Below, piece by piece: positions 26,609-33,768 of a stretch of 64,000 nt of DNA. The DNA is from Mycolicibacterium iranicum. GTDB taxonomy: Bacteria > Actinomycetota > Actinomycetes > Mycobacteriales > Mycobacteriaceae. The stretch lies in contig NZ_LQPC01000032.1 of assembly GCF_002101705.1 (NCBI RefSeq), forward strand, positions 1 through 64,000, read 5' to 3'. Position numbers and translations under genes: made by a program. Positions within the stretch are counted from its first letter, which is position 1. Every line of letters starts with the position of its first letter. The notes under the pieces are model-generated. The model saw only the letters and a list, made by a program, of their open reading frames with translations. It had not been told where the DNA came from and did not search any database.

Positions 26609-26615
26609 GCCGCAC

Positions 26616-26987
26616 ATGAGCTTCGAGCCCGATGTCCTGCAAGGTTTCGTCCAGCGCTACCTCGACACGGTCGCCGGTGGCAGCGCCGACGACGTCGCCG
26701 CGCTCTACGCCGAGGACGCCACCCTGGAGGATCCCGTCGGCGGCGGTGACATCCACATCGGGCGTCAGGCGATCGCCGGTTTCTACAAGGCGATGGATGG
26801 CGCGGAGATCAAGACCGAATTGCTGAACTTCCGTGCCGGCGGACACGAGGCGGCGTTCGTCTTCGCGATCACGGTCTCGGGGGCTATGCGCATCGAGCCC
26901 ATCGAGGTCATGAGCTTCAACGGCGACGGCCAGATCACGTCGATGAAGGCCTACTGGGGCCCGCAGAACATCACCCAGCTCTCCTAG
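26616..26987 (+). CDS. Steroid delta-isomerase-like protein (NTF2/KSI fold)
   Basis: A 123-residue protein close to bacterial ketosteroid isomerases. By motif alignment Tyr15 (QRYLDT) corresponds to the catalytic Tyr, Asp39 in ATLEDPVGG to the proton-transfer Asp38/40, and Glu97 in RIEPIEVMSF to the second acid (Asp99/103). The C-terminal AYWGPQNI also fits. KSI moves the C5=C6 double bond of 3-oxo-5-ene steroids into conjugation. Full conservation of Tyr and Asp makes true steroid isomerase activity plausible; Asp-to-Glu at the third position is unusual. It overlaps nothing and has its own putative leaderless promoter. Confidence 0.83.
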   Translation: MSFEPDVLQGFVQRYLDTVAGGSADDVAALYAEDATLEDPVGGGDIHIGRQAIAGFYKAMDGAEIKTELLNFRAGGHEAAFVFAITVSGAMRIEPIEVMSFNGDGQITSMKAYWGPQNITQLS

Positions 26988-26995
26988 GCCCAGGT

Positions 26996-27133
26996 CGCAC
27001 CGCGAGCGCGCGCGTCTGCTCACCGACACGCCGGTCATTACTGGCAATTTGCGCACGCTCGTCGGCGGTCAGCGCGCCCCCAGCGCCAGAGACTGCGGCG
27101 TGTCGCCGGGCAGACGCGCGCGCTCGCGGTGCG
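26996..27133. repeat. 138-bp near-palindrome between convergent genes
   Basis: Outer arms 26996-27019 and 27110-27133 are perfectly complementary over 24 bp (CGCACCGCGAGCGCG...). Inner arms CGACACGCCG (27024-27033) and CGGCGTGTCG (27096-27105) extend the duplex, and CTGGC/GCCAG pairs further in. It fills the gap between two gene 3' ends and could act as a bidirectional terminator or be a mobile palindromic unit. No T-tract. Confidence 0.85.
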
Positions 27134-27140
27134 GGGGGCC

Positions 27141-27884
27141 TTAGAAGACGGCGAACCACATCGCGACGTAGTGGCAGATCGCCGCGACCGCGGTGCACGC
27201 ATGGAAGAACTCGTGATGCCCGAACGTCGTCGGCCATGGATTGGGCCACTTCAGCGCGTAGAGCACGCCGCCGATGCTGTAGAGCGCGCCGCCGACGATC
27301 AGCAACACGACGGCCGCGACTCCGGCGCCCTCCATGATGGGCCCGATGAACCACACCGCGACCCAGCCCAACAGGATGTAGAGCGGCACGCCCAGCCATC
27401 GCGGAGACGACGGCCACAGCATCTTGAGCGCGACACCGGCCAGCGCTCCACCCCAGACGATCCAGAACAGCACCATGCCGTCGTCGCCCGGTACGGCCAG
27501 CAGCGCGAACGGTGTGTAGCTGCCCGCGATGAACAAGAAAATCATCGAATGGTCGGCGCGCTTCATCCACTTGCGCGCCGTCGCCGACTTCCAATGCACG
27601 CGGTGGTAGGTGCCGCTGACGGCGAACATCGCCACGATCGTGAACGTGTAGATCAGGGTCGCAATCCCGGCACGTGTCGACTCGACCGACCACGACACCG
27701 CGACGAGTGCCGCACCGCAGATGACGGCAACGACCGCGGAGTACACGTGAATCCAACCGCGCAGCCGCGGTCTGCCCAGGAACTGCGTGACGCCGTCGAC
27801 AACCGCCTCGGGAAAATCCTCGGGCCCCCTTTCGGGGCCCTTCGAAGAATCTGCGGTGTACCACGGTTCGAGCGATGTCGGCAT
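27141..27884 (-). CDS. Hemolysin III / PAQR family membrane protein (Rv1085c-like)
   Basis: A 247-residue protein with seven predicted helices. The family's metal-binding signatures are present: SGTYHRVHW after the second helix, RADHSMIFLFIAGSYTP in the middle, and FGHHEFFHACTAVAAICHY near the end. Bacterial members are named for hemolysis by a Bacillus homologue, but most probably act as lipid-modifying or ceramidase-like hydrolases. It resides in the cytoplasmic membrane. It converges on the ketosteroid-isomerase-like gene across the palindrome and diverges from the Z-FPP synthase gene. Confidence 0.92.
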   Translation of the reverse strand: MPTSLEPWYTADSSKGPERGPEDFPEAVVDGVTQFLGRPRLRGWIHVYSAVVAVICGAALVAVSWSVESTRAGIATLIYTFTIVAMFAVSGTYHRVHWKSATARKWMKRADHSMIFLFIAGSYTPFALLAVPGDDGMVLFWIVWGGALAGVALKMLWPSSPRWLGVPLYILLGWVAVWFIGPIMEGAGVAAVVLLIVGGALYSIGGVLYALKWPNPWPTTFGHHEFFHACTAVAAICHYVAMWFAVF

Positions 27885-27926
27885 TTCACCTCCGCTGACT
27901 GGCCTTGGACGTCCCTCGCGCCACAG

Positions 27927-27932
27927 TAGTCT
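27927..27932 (+). promoter_or_regulatory. -10 element for leaderless Z-FPP synthase gene
   Basis: TAGTCT, 8 nt before GTG 27941. It decides the start, since no Shine-Dalgarno is seen for this GTG or for the upstream TTG at 27905. Confidence 0.5.
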
Positions 27933-27940
27933 GGACCATC

Positions 27941-28732
27941 GTGGACCTCATTCCGCGGCGACTCAAGGAGCCGATGTACCGGCTCTACGAGATGCGGCTG
28001 CGCCAGGGGTTGGCACCCAAGAAGTCCGAACTGCCCCGCCACATCGCGGTGCTCTGCGACGGGAATCGCCGCTGGGCCAGGGAATCGGGATTCGACGACG
28101 TCAGCTACGGCTACCGCGTGGGGGCCCGCAAGATCGCCGAGATGCTGCGCTGGTGCCAGGAGGCAGGCATCGAGATGGCCACGGTGTACCTGCTGTCCAC
28201 CGAGAACCTCCAGCGCGACCGCGACGAATTGAACTCACTGATCGATATCATCACCGACGTCGTCGAGGAGATCTGTGCGCCCGCCAACCACTGGAGTGTG
28301 CGCACCGTCGGCGACCTCGAGCTGATCGGGGAGGAGCCCGCGCGGCGACTACGGGAAGCGGTCAATTCCACGGGGGGTAACGGGGGGTCCTTTCATGTCA
28401 ACGTCGCCGTCGGCTACGGCGGGCGTCAGGAGATCGTCGACGCCGTCCGCGCTCTGCTCGGCAAGGAGCTGGCCAACGGTGTCAGCGGCGACAAGCTGAT
28501 CGAATCCGTCACCGCCGAAGCCATTTCGGAGAACCTCTACACCTCCGGACAACCCGATCCGGATCTGGTCATCCGCACGTCAGGTGAGCAGCGGCTCTCG
28601 GGATTCCTGCTGTGGCAGAGCGCGTATTCGGAGATGTGGTTCACCGAGGCCTACTGGCCGGAGTTCCGGCGCGTGGACTTCCTGCGCGCGCTGCGCGACT
28701 ACAGCGCCAGACACCGGCGTTACGGACGCTGA
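27941..28732 (+). CDS. (2Z,6E)-farnesyl diphosphate synthase (Rv1086-like)
   Basis: A 263-residue cis-prenyltransferase. The diphosphate-binding region I LPRHIAVLCDGNRRWAR contains the catalytic Asp, and YLLSTENLQRD and DPDLVIRTSGEQRLSGFLLWQSAYSEMWF are regions III and V. Nearly the whole length matches what I recall of Rv1086, which adds one Z-isoprene unit to geranyl diphosphate, feeding decaprenyl phosphate synthesis for arabinogalactan and peptidoglycan. GTG 27941 aligns the N-terminus with Rv1086. The gene lies 1 bp before the next ORF, suggesting co-transcription. Confidence 0.95.
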   Translation: MDLIPRRLKEPMYRLYEMRLRQGLAPKKSELPRHIAVLCDGNRRWARESGFDDVSYGYRVGARKIAEMLRWCQEAGIEMATVYLLSTENLQRDRDELNSLIDIITDVVEEICAPANHWSVRTVGDLELIGEEPARRLREAVNSTGGNGGSFHVNVAVGYGGRQEIVDAVRALLGKELANGVSGDKLIESVTAEAISENLYTSGQPDPDLVIRTSGEQRLSGFLLWQSAYSEMWFTEAYWPEFRRVDFLRALRDYSARHRRYGR

Positions 28733-28733
28733 G

Positions 28734-30083
28734 ATGGTCGCCCTCTCCGCGCTGGTGTTCGCACTGAGCTGGTGGCTGGGGCTCTACCTGCTGGCGCGCG
28801 ACCCCCGCAAGCCCGTGCTGGCGTTCGCAGCGATCGGCCTGACGAGCTTTGCGCTGGTGGTCGCACTCGACGCGGTGCGCGTCATCGTCGGGTCGGACGT
28901 GCTGAGCCGGCTGGAGATCTACCTCGTCGCGGTGCCCGGCATCGCATGGTTCGCGGTGCTGCTGGAACTTTCGCAGTCGAGAGACACGTGGCGCAGCCGA
29001 GTCGGCGAGGCCGGTCTGGTGGCGGCCGTGGCCGCGGTCGCGTTTCTCGGCGCGACGATGGCCGGGGGAGTGGAGGGCCCGCTTCGGCTGGGGCACTGGG
29101 TGATGTTCGCGGCGGTGTCGCTGCCCTCGGTGGGCGCGATGATCCACGCCGTCGTCCGGCGTTCCCAGCCACGGCCGGTGGTGCGCTTCATCGTCATCGC
29201 CACCCTGTTCTTCGCACTAGGGAACGCGATCCTGGTGATCCCGCTCGGACTTGTGCCCAGCTGGCTCGCGCTGGCGTCGACCGGGTTCGACGTGGCGCTG
29301 CTCGGCGTCGCCGTGGCGATCGGCGACGCCTTCGACGAAGGTCACGCGCTGCGCAAGGACATGCTGCGGTCGTTCGTGGGGACGACGTTCGTCGCCGTGC
29401 TGTTCGGCGGGCAGGTTCTCATCGGCCTGGCCGTGACCGGGCCCAGCCCCACTCTGGCCGTACTGCTGTTCACCAGCCTCGGCATTGCGATCGCCATCAA
29501 CGTCCTCGCCGACCCCCTCGCTGACCTCCTCGACCGGCTCGCGTTCTCCCGGTCGCCCGACCTGCGCGCCGACCGCGCCGCTCTGCGCAGCACCGAGGCG
29601 GCGCTGCCGCTGCGCTCGGTCAGCCCGCTCGACGGGATGGACGAGGAGACGTTCGTGCGTGTCACGCGCCGCGCGTTGAGTCACTACGGCGACCTGTCCA
29701 AACTCGTCGCCAGCCCGCTGACCGCGCTGCCCGTCATCGACGAACGTCTCGAACGTCGCGGCGCCCCGGACCAGCCGCTGGAACGCGCCAACGAACTGCG
29801 CGCACTGCTGGCCGAACGCATCGCAGCGCTCAAGCCCCGCGACGGCGCCGAATTCGGCACGACAGAGCAGTGGCGGCATTACAACGCGCTGTACTTCCCG
29901 TACGTCTCAGGAGTCCGTGCCTACGCGCAGAACGCCACGGCGGCAGGGCTCGACCCTGTCGCACGACAGGCCTGGCAGTGGTTCGTCACCGAGGTACCGC
30001 AGCGCTCACTGCACAACTGGCAGAACGCGGCCGCGCGCGTCATCGCCACGGACCTGAGAAGCAACCTGGTCCCGGTGCGCTGA
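28734..30083 (+). CDS. Polytopic membrane protein of unknown function
   Basis: A 449-residue protein. About nine helices (residues 1-265) resemble the seven-helix sensor region found before some histidine kinases. The cytoplasmic C-terminal 180 residues, starting DRLAFSRSPDLRADRAALR, contain no kinase, GGDEF or HAMP motifs that I can see; they hold ETFVRVTRRALSHYGDLSKLVASPLTALP and FPYVSGVRAYAQ. The ATG is 1 bp after the Z-FPP synthase stop. It may be a sensor lacking its catalytic domain or a distinct regulator. I do not recognise the family. Confidence 0.75.
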   Translation: MVALSALVFALSWWLGLYLLARDPRKPVLAFAAIGLTSFALVVALDAVRVIVGSDVLSRLEIYLVAVPGIAWFAVLLELSQSRDTWRSRVGEAGLVAAVAAVAFLGATMAGGVEGPLRLGHWVMFAAVSLPSVGAMIHAVVRRSQPRPVVRFIVIATLFFALGNAILVIPLGLVPSWLALASTGFDVALLGVAVAIGDAFDEGHALRKDMLRSFVGTTFVAVLFGGQVLIGLAVTGPSPTLAVLLFTSLGIAIAINVLADPLADLLDRLAFSRSPDLRADRAALRSTEAALPLRSVSPLDGMDEETFVRVTRRALSHYGDLSKLVASPLTALPVIDERLERRGAPDQPLERANELRALLAERIAALKPRDGAEFGTTEQWRHYNALYFPYVSGVRAYAQNATAAGLDPVARQAWQWFVTEVPQRSLHNWQNAAARVIATDLRSNLVPVR

Positions 30084-30161
30084 CGGGCCTGACCTGCGGT
30101 TGGCAGTAGTTGGCAGCGTCAGGTGTCGATCTGGCAGCGGCATCTGCGGACCGTAGGTGAC

Positions 30162-30578
30162 ATGACCGCCGTCACCACCCGGCCCCGCCCGGCAATCCAC
30201 TCCGATCCGCAGCTGCTGCGCGTCGCCTTACGCGCCGATGCGACCCTGTGCGCCGGGCTCGGACTGGTTGTCGCGATGGCCGCGGACCCGCTCGCCCGGC
30301 TTTCCGGACTGACGGCGACCGCCGAATGGGTCACGGGGGCTGTTCTCGTGGTCTACGGCACGCTCCTCTACTGCGCCGCCCGGCTGAGCGACATCCGGCG
30401 GGTCGGCGTCGGTGTCCTCGCCGGGAACGCGGCCTTTGTCGTGGCGGTCGTCGTCGTCCTCGCGGCCGGCTGGCTTCCGCTGACACCGTTCGGCGTCGCG
30501 TCGACAGTTGCGTTCACGGCGGTCACGGCGGGCTTCGCCTGCCTTCAGTACCTCGGGGTGCGCCGCACCCCTGCATGA
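30162..30578 (+). CDS. Small four-helix membrane protein, paralogue 1 of 3
   Basis: A 138-residue protein with four hydrophobic segments and short loops. A shared pattern marks this triplet: LLRxAxRxDA before helix 1, an E-W/Y-x-x-G start to helix 2, a central GN-A/AL-F, then WPLT..G and a final QY-x-G-VRR. AGGTGAC precedes the ATG. Nothing indicates an enzyme; an integral membrane protein of about 14 kDa is all that can be said. Separated from paralogue 2 by 87 bp. Confidence 0.78.
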   Translation: MTAVTTRPRPAIHSDPQLLRVALRADATLCAGLGLVVAMAADPLARLSGLTATAEWVTGAVLVVYGTLLYCAARLSDIRRVGVGVLAGNAAFVVAVVVVLAAGWLPLTPFGVASTVAFTAVTAGFACLQYLGVRRTPA

Positions 30579-30665
30579 CTGGTCCGGAGTCGTCGCCTGA
30601 GAGGTCGTGGCGCCGACTCCGGTACCGGTCGCCCGTCGCATCACCACAACGAGAAAGGACGATCG

Positions 30666-31079
30666 ATGACCGCACTCACCACTCCCGCCACAGGTGCCCG
30701 TGACGGATTGCTGCGCTACGCGATGCGCCTCGACGCGGTGCTCGTCGGGGTCACCGGCATCCCGTTCGTCGCCGCCGCCGGATGGCTGTCGTCTCTCACC
30801 GGCGTGCCCGTGGGCGTCGAATACGCGCTCGGCATCTTCTTCCTCGCCTACGGCGCGGTCGTCTACTGGCTCGCCGGGCTGGAGCACGTCCGGCCGGGCG
30901 CCATCGCCACCATCACGATGAACGCGCTGTTCACCATCGGCTTCGTGGCCGCCGAGGTGTCGGGCATCTGGCCGCTGACCGGCTGGGGTGTTGCGCTGCT
31001 ACTCGGCGGGGCCGCCTATACCGCGGTGATCGGCACCGTCCAGTTCATCGGTCTGCGTCGTCTCCCGTCGCACCGCTGA
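30666..31079 (+). CDS. Small four-helix membrane protein, paralogue 2 of 3
   Basis: A 137-residue paralogue of the flanking genes (LLRYAMRLDAVLVGVTG; GVEYALGIFFLAYGAVVYW; NALFTIGFVAAEVSGIWPLTGWG; VQFIGLRRLP). The leader CACAACGAGAAAGGAC closely matches that of paralogue 3, so the duplicated unit included the ribosome-binding site. Four predicted helices. Function unknown. Confidence 0.8.
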   Translation: MTALTTPATGARDGLLRYAMRLDAVLVGVTGIPFVAAAGWLSSLTGVPVGVEYALGIFFLAYGAVVYWLAGLEHVRPGAIATITMNALFTIGFVAAEVSGIWPLTGWGVALLLGGAAYTAVIGTVQFIGLRRLPSHR

Positions 31080-31108
31080 GCCTCCACAACAAGAAAGGAC
31101 TCCCCACG

Positions 31109-31519
31109 ATGTCCACCTCACTGTCACTCAAGCTCACCGAATCGACCGACGGGCTCCTGCGGTTCGCAATGCGCGCCGACGCGCTCCTCAGCGGAGCCAC
31201 CGGCCTCGTCCTGCTCGTCCTGGGCCGGCAGGTCGCGGAACTCGCCGGAACCACCGCTACCGTCGAATACACCACCGGCGCATCGTTTGTGATCGTCAGC
31301 CTCGTCGTTCTCACTTTCGCAGCGCGGCCGAGGGTGCGCGCCGCCGGGATGGTGCTGGCGGTGGGCAACGCGCTGTTCACCGTCGCGACCGTCGCCGTCG
31401 TCGTCGCCGACGTCTGGCCGTTGACGGACGTCGGCGCGGCCCTCGTCCTGGGGACGGGTGTCTACACGCTCGCGATGGCCGCCCTGCAATATGCGGGAGT
31501 GCGCAGGATCCCCAACTGA
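31109..31519 (+). CDS. Small four-helix membrane protein, paralogue 3 of 3
   Basis: A 136-residue paralogue (LLRFAMRADALLSGATG; TVEYTTGASFVIVSLVVLTF; NALFTVATVAVVVADVWPLTDVG; LQYAGVRRIPN). The leader CACAACAAGAAAGGAC repeats that of paralogue 2. The start ATG 31109 removes a long in-frame upstream extension that lies inside paralogue 2. It ends 3 bp before the convergent coaA stop. Confidence 0.8.
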   Translation: MSTSLSLKLTESTDGLLRFAMRADALLSGATGLVLLVLGRQVAELAGTTATVEYTTGASFVIVSLVVLTFAARPRVRAAGMVLAVGNALFTVATVAVVVADVWPLTDVGAALVLGTGVYTLAMAALQYAGVRRIPN

Positions 31520-31522
31520 GGC

Positions 31523-32473
31523 TCAGAGCTTGCGCAGGCGCAACCGGTTGATCGAGTGGTCGGCGTCCTTGCGCAACACCAGGGTGGCGCGCGGCCGCGT
31601 GGGCAGGATGTTGTCGATGAGATTGGGCCGGTTGATGGAGTGCCAAATGTCGCGCGCTGCGAACACGGCCTGCTCATCGGTCAGGGTCGAGTAGTGGTGG
31701 AAGTGCGAGGCCGGGTCCGCGAACGCGCCTTCGCGCATCGACAGAAACCGCGAGATGTACCAGTTCTCGATGTCCTCGATCCGCGCGTCGACGTACACCG
31801 AGAAGTCGAACAGATCCGACACCATCAGCGCCGGCCCCGTCTGCAGCACGTTGAGACCTTCGAGGATCAAGATGTCCGGATGCTCGATGATCTGCTTCTC
31901 GCCCGGCACGATGTCGTAGAGCAGGTGTGAGTACACCGGCGCGCACGCCGCGTCGGCACCGGACTTCACCGCCGTGACGAAGCGCATCAGCCCTCTGCGG
32001 TCGTAGCTCTCCGGGAAACCCTTGCGGTGCATCAGGTTTCGACGGGACAACTCCGCATTCGGATACAGGAAGCCGTCGGTGGTGACGAGGTCGACGCGAG
32101 GGTGGTGCTCCCAGCGGGCCAGCAGCGCCTGAAGCACACGGGCGGTCGTCGATTTGCCCACCGCGACGCTGCCCGCCACGCCGATCACGAACGGCACGGG
32201 GCGGTCGGGGTTCTGACTGGGCTCGCCGTTGGAGTCGCCGAGGAAGTGCGCCGTGGTGGCGAACAGCGCCTGGCGCGCCGCCACCTGTAGATGGATCAGC
32301 CGGGCCAGCGGCAGATAGACCTCTTCGACTTCCAGCAGGTCGATCTTCTCGCCGAGGCCACGCAGCCTGACGAGCTCGTCCTCGGTCAGTTTGAGTGGCG
32401 TCGACATCCGCAGCGCCCGCCACTGAGCTCGGTCGAACTCCACGTAGGGGCTGGGTTCGCTCAGCCGCGCCAT
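31523..32473 (-). CDS. coaA: Pantothenate kinase, type I
   Basis: A 316-residue P-loop kinase from ATG 32473. The Walker A is GVAGSVAVGKST, with DLVTTDGFLYPN, the pantothenate-site RRGLMRF and ILILEGLNVLQ following. It phosphorylates pantothenate, the first and regulated step of coenzyme A synthesis, and matches Rv1092c CoaA across its length. Divergent from the DUF885 gene over 30 bp. Confidence 0.97.
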   Translation of the reverse strand: MARLSEPSPYVEFDRAQWRALRMSTPLKLTEDELVRLRGLGEKIDLLEVEEVYLPLARLIHLQVAARQALFATTAHFLGDSNGEPSQNPDRPVPFVIGVAGSVAVGKSTTARVLQALLARWEHHPRVDLVTTDGFLYPNAELSRRNLMHRKGFPESYDRRGLMRFVTAVKSGADAACAPVYSHLLYDIVPGEKQIIEHPDILILEGLNVLQTGPALMVSDLFDFSVYVDARIEDIENWYISRFLSMREGAFADPASHFHHYSTLTDEQAVFAARDIWHSINRPNLIDNILPTRPRATLVLRKDADHSINRLRLRKL

Positions 32474-32490
32474 GGCCCCAGTCTTGCAGT

Positions 32491-32496
32491 TAGCGT
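32491..32496 (+). promoter_or_regulatory. -10 element for leaderless DUF885 gene
   Basis: TAGCGT, 7 nt before ATG 32504, in the 30-bp divergent spacer with coaA. Confidence 0.45.
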
Positions 32497-32503
32497 GTTC
32501 GGT

Positions 32504-33730
32504 ATGGAGCCCGGCACCCTGATCCGCGAATACCTGTTGCTCGGTCTGCGCTTCGACAGGGTCGAGGAAGGCTATGTGGACTCGTTCACCGGCGACCCGG
32601 CGCTGCGTCGTGCGGTCGAGTCCGAGCCGCAACCCGATCCTGCCGATTTGGCCCGTCAGGCCGATCGTCTGCTGGCCGAACTGCCCGCAGGACTTGAGGA
32701 GCCGCGCGCGGCGTTCGTCGGCGCGCACCTACGGGCCCTGTCCTGTGCGGGACGCAAGTTCGCCGGCGAGGATGTCGGTTTCGTCGACGAGGTCGAGGCC
32801 TATTTCGACGTCCGCATCAGCAAGGGGGATCCGGAGCGCTACCGGGAGGCGCACCGCAAGCTCGACGACGCGCTCGGCGGAACGGGTCCGCTGGCGGAGC
32901 GGATCCAGGCTCACCGGGCGTCCGAAGAGATTCCGCCGGAGCGCCTCGAAGAGGCGATTCACGCCTTCTCCAGCGCACTGCGCGACAAGGTCCGTGCCAC
33001 GTTTCCGCTGCCTGCCCGCGAGACCATCACCTACGAGGTCGTCACCGACAAGCCGTGGTCGGGCTTCAACTACTACAAGGGGGACTACCAGTCGACCGTC
33101 GCCGTCAACGCCGACCTCAAGCAGCAGATGTCCAATCTGCCGCGGCTGGTGGCCCACGAGTCCTATCCGGGGCACCACACCGAGCACTGCCGTAAGGAAG
33201 AGGGGTTGGTGGCCGGTCGAAATCAGGCGGAGCAGACGATCTTCCTCGTCAACACCTCGCAGTGCCTGATGGCCGAGGGGCTGGCCGATCTGGCGCTGTA
33301 CGCGGCGGTGGGATCCGGGGCGAGCGGAGCGACGGGAGATGTGCGGGGCTGGGGGAGTTGGGCCGCCGACATCTACGCCGATCTTGGGCTGCGCTTCGAC
33401 GGCGAACGGGCGGAGGCGATCTCGGAGGCGATGGCCGCGCTCGCCGACGTCCGCCAGGACGCGGCGCTGATGCTGCACGACGAGCACCGCGACGTCGACG
33501 ACGTCGTCGACTTCCTCAAGACGTGGCTGCTGGTCAACGACGAACGGGCCCGGCAGTCGTTGCGGTTTCTGTCCTCGCCGCTGTGGCGCGCCTACACGAG
33601 CACCTACGTCGAGGGCTACCGGCTGCTGCGTGGATGGCTGGACGCCCGTCCTGACGGTGTGACGCTGACGGAACGTTTCGGCACGCTGCTGGACGAGCCG
33701 CTGATCCCGTCGTCGCTGCGCGCTGCCTAG
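32504..33730 (+). CDS. DUF885 family protein, putative metallo-hydrolase
   Basis: A 408-residue cytosolic protein. The signature VAHESYPGHHTEHC is the HE-P-GHH motif of DUF885, which has metallopeptidase-like features, and QCLMAEGLADLALYA offers the downstream acid. Family members are usually 550-600 residues when secreted, so this is a short cytoplasmic version. The start follows a leaderless-type promoter; the in-frame extension back to 32291 lies within coaA and is not coding. Substrate unknown. Confidence 0.85.
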   Translation: MEPGTLIREYLLLGLRFDRVEEGYVDSFTGDPALRRAVESEPQPDPADLARQADRLLAELPAGLEEPRAAFVGAHLRALSCAGRKFAGEDVGFVDEVEAYFDVRISKGDPERYREAHRKLDDALGGTGPLAERIQAHRASEEIPPERLEEAIHAFSSALRDKVRATFPLPARETITYEVVTDKPWSGFNYYKGDYQSTVAVNADLKQQMSNLPRLVAHESYPGHHTEHCRKEEGLVAGRNQAEQTIFLVNTSQCLMAEGLADLALYAAVGSGASGATGDVRGWGSWAADIYADLGLRFDGERAEAISEAMAALADVRQDAALMLHDEHRDVDDVVDFLKTWLLVNDERARQSLRFLSSPLWRAYTSTYVEGYRLLRGWLDARPDGVTLTERFGTLLDEPLIPSSLRAA

Positions 33731-33755
33731 ATTCCTGCGCACGCCGCCCGCCGGA

Positions 33756-33761
33756 TAGGCT
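33756..33761 (+). promoter_or_regulatory. -10 element for leaderless glyA
   Basis: TAGGCT, 7 nt before ATG 33769. No Shine-Dalgarno fits. Confidence 0.5.
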
Positions 33762-33768
33762 CGAAGGC

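Noticed and set aside
27820..27850. GGGCCCC...GGGGCCC hairpin as a terminator
   Set aside because: It lies inside the hemolysin III coding sequence near its N-terminus and has no T-tract.
33731..33768. Glycine or SAM riboswitch before glyA
   Set aside because: Only 38 bp separate the genes and a leaderless promoter fits; there is no room for an aptamer. Gaps before cbs and metB are likewise too short or featureless.
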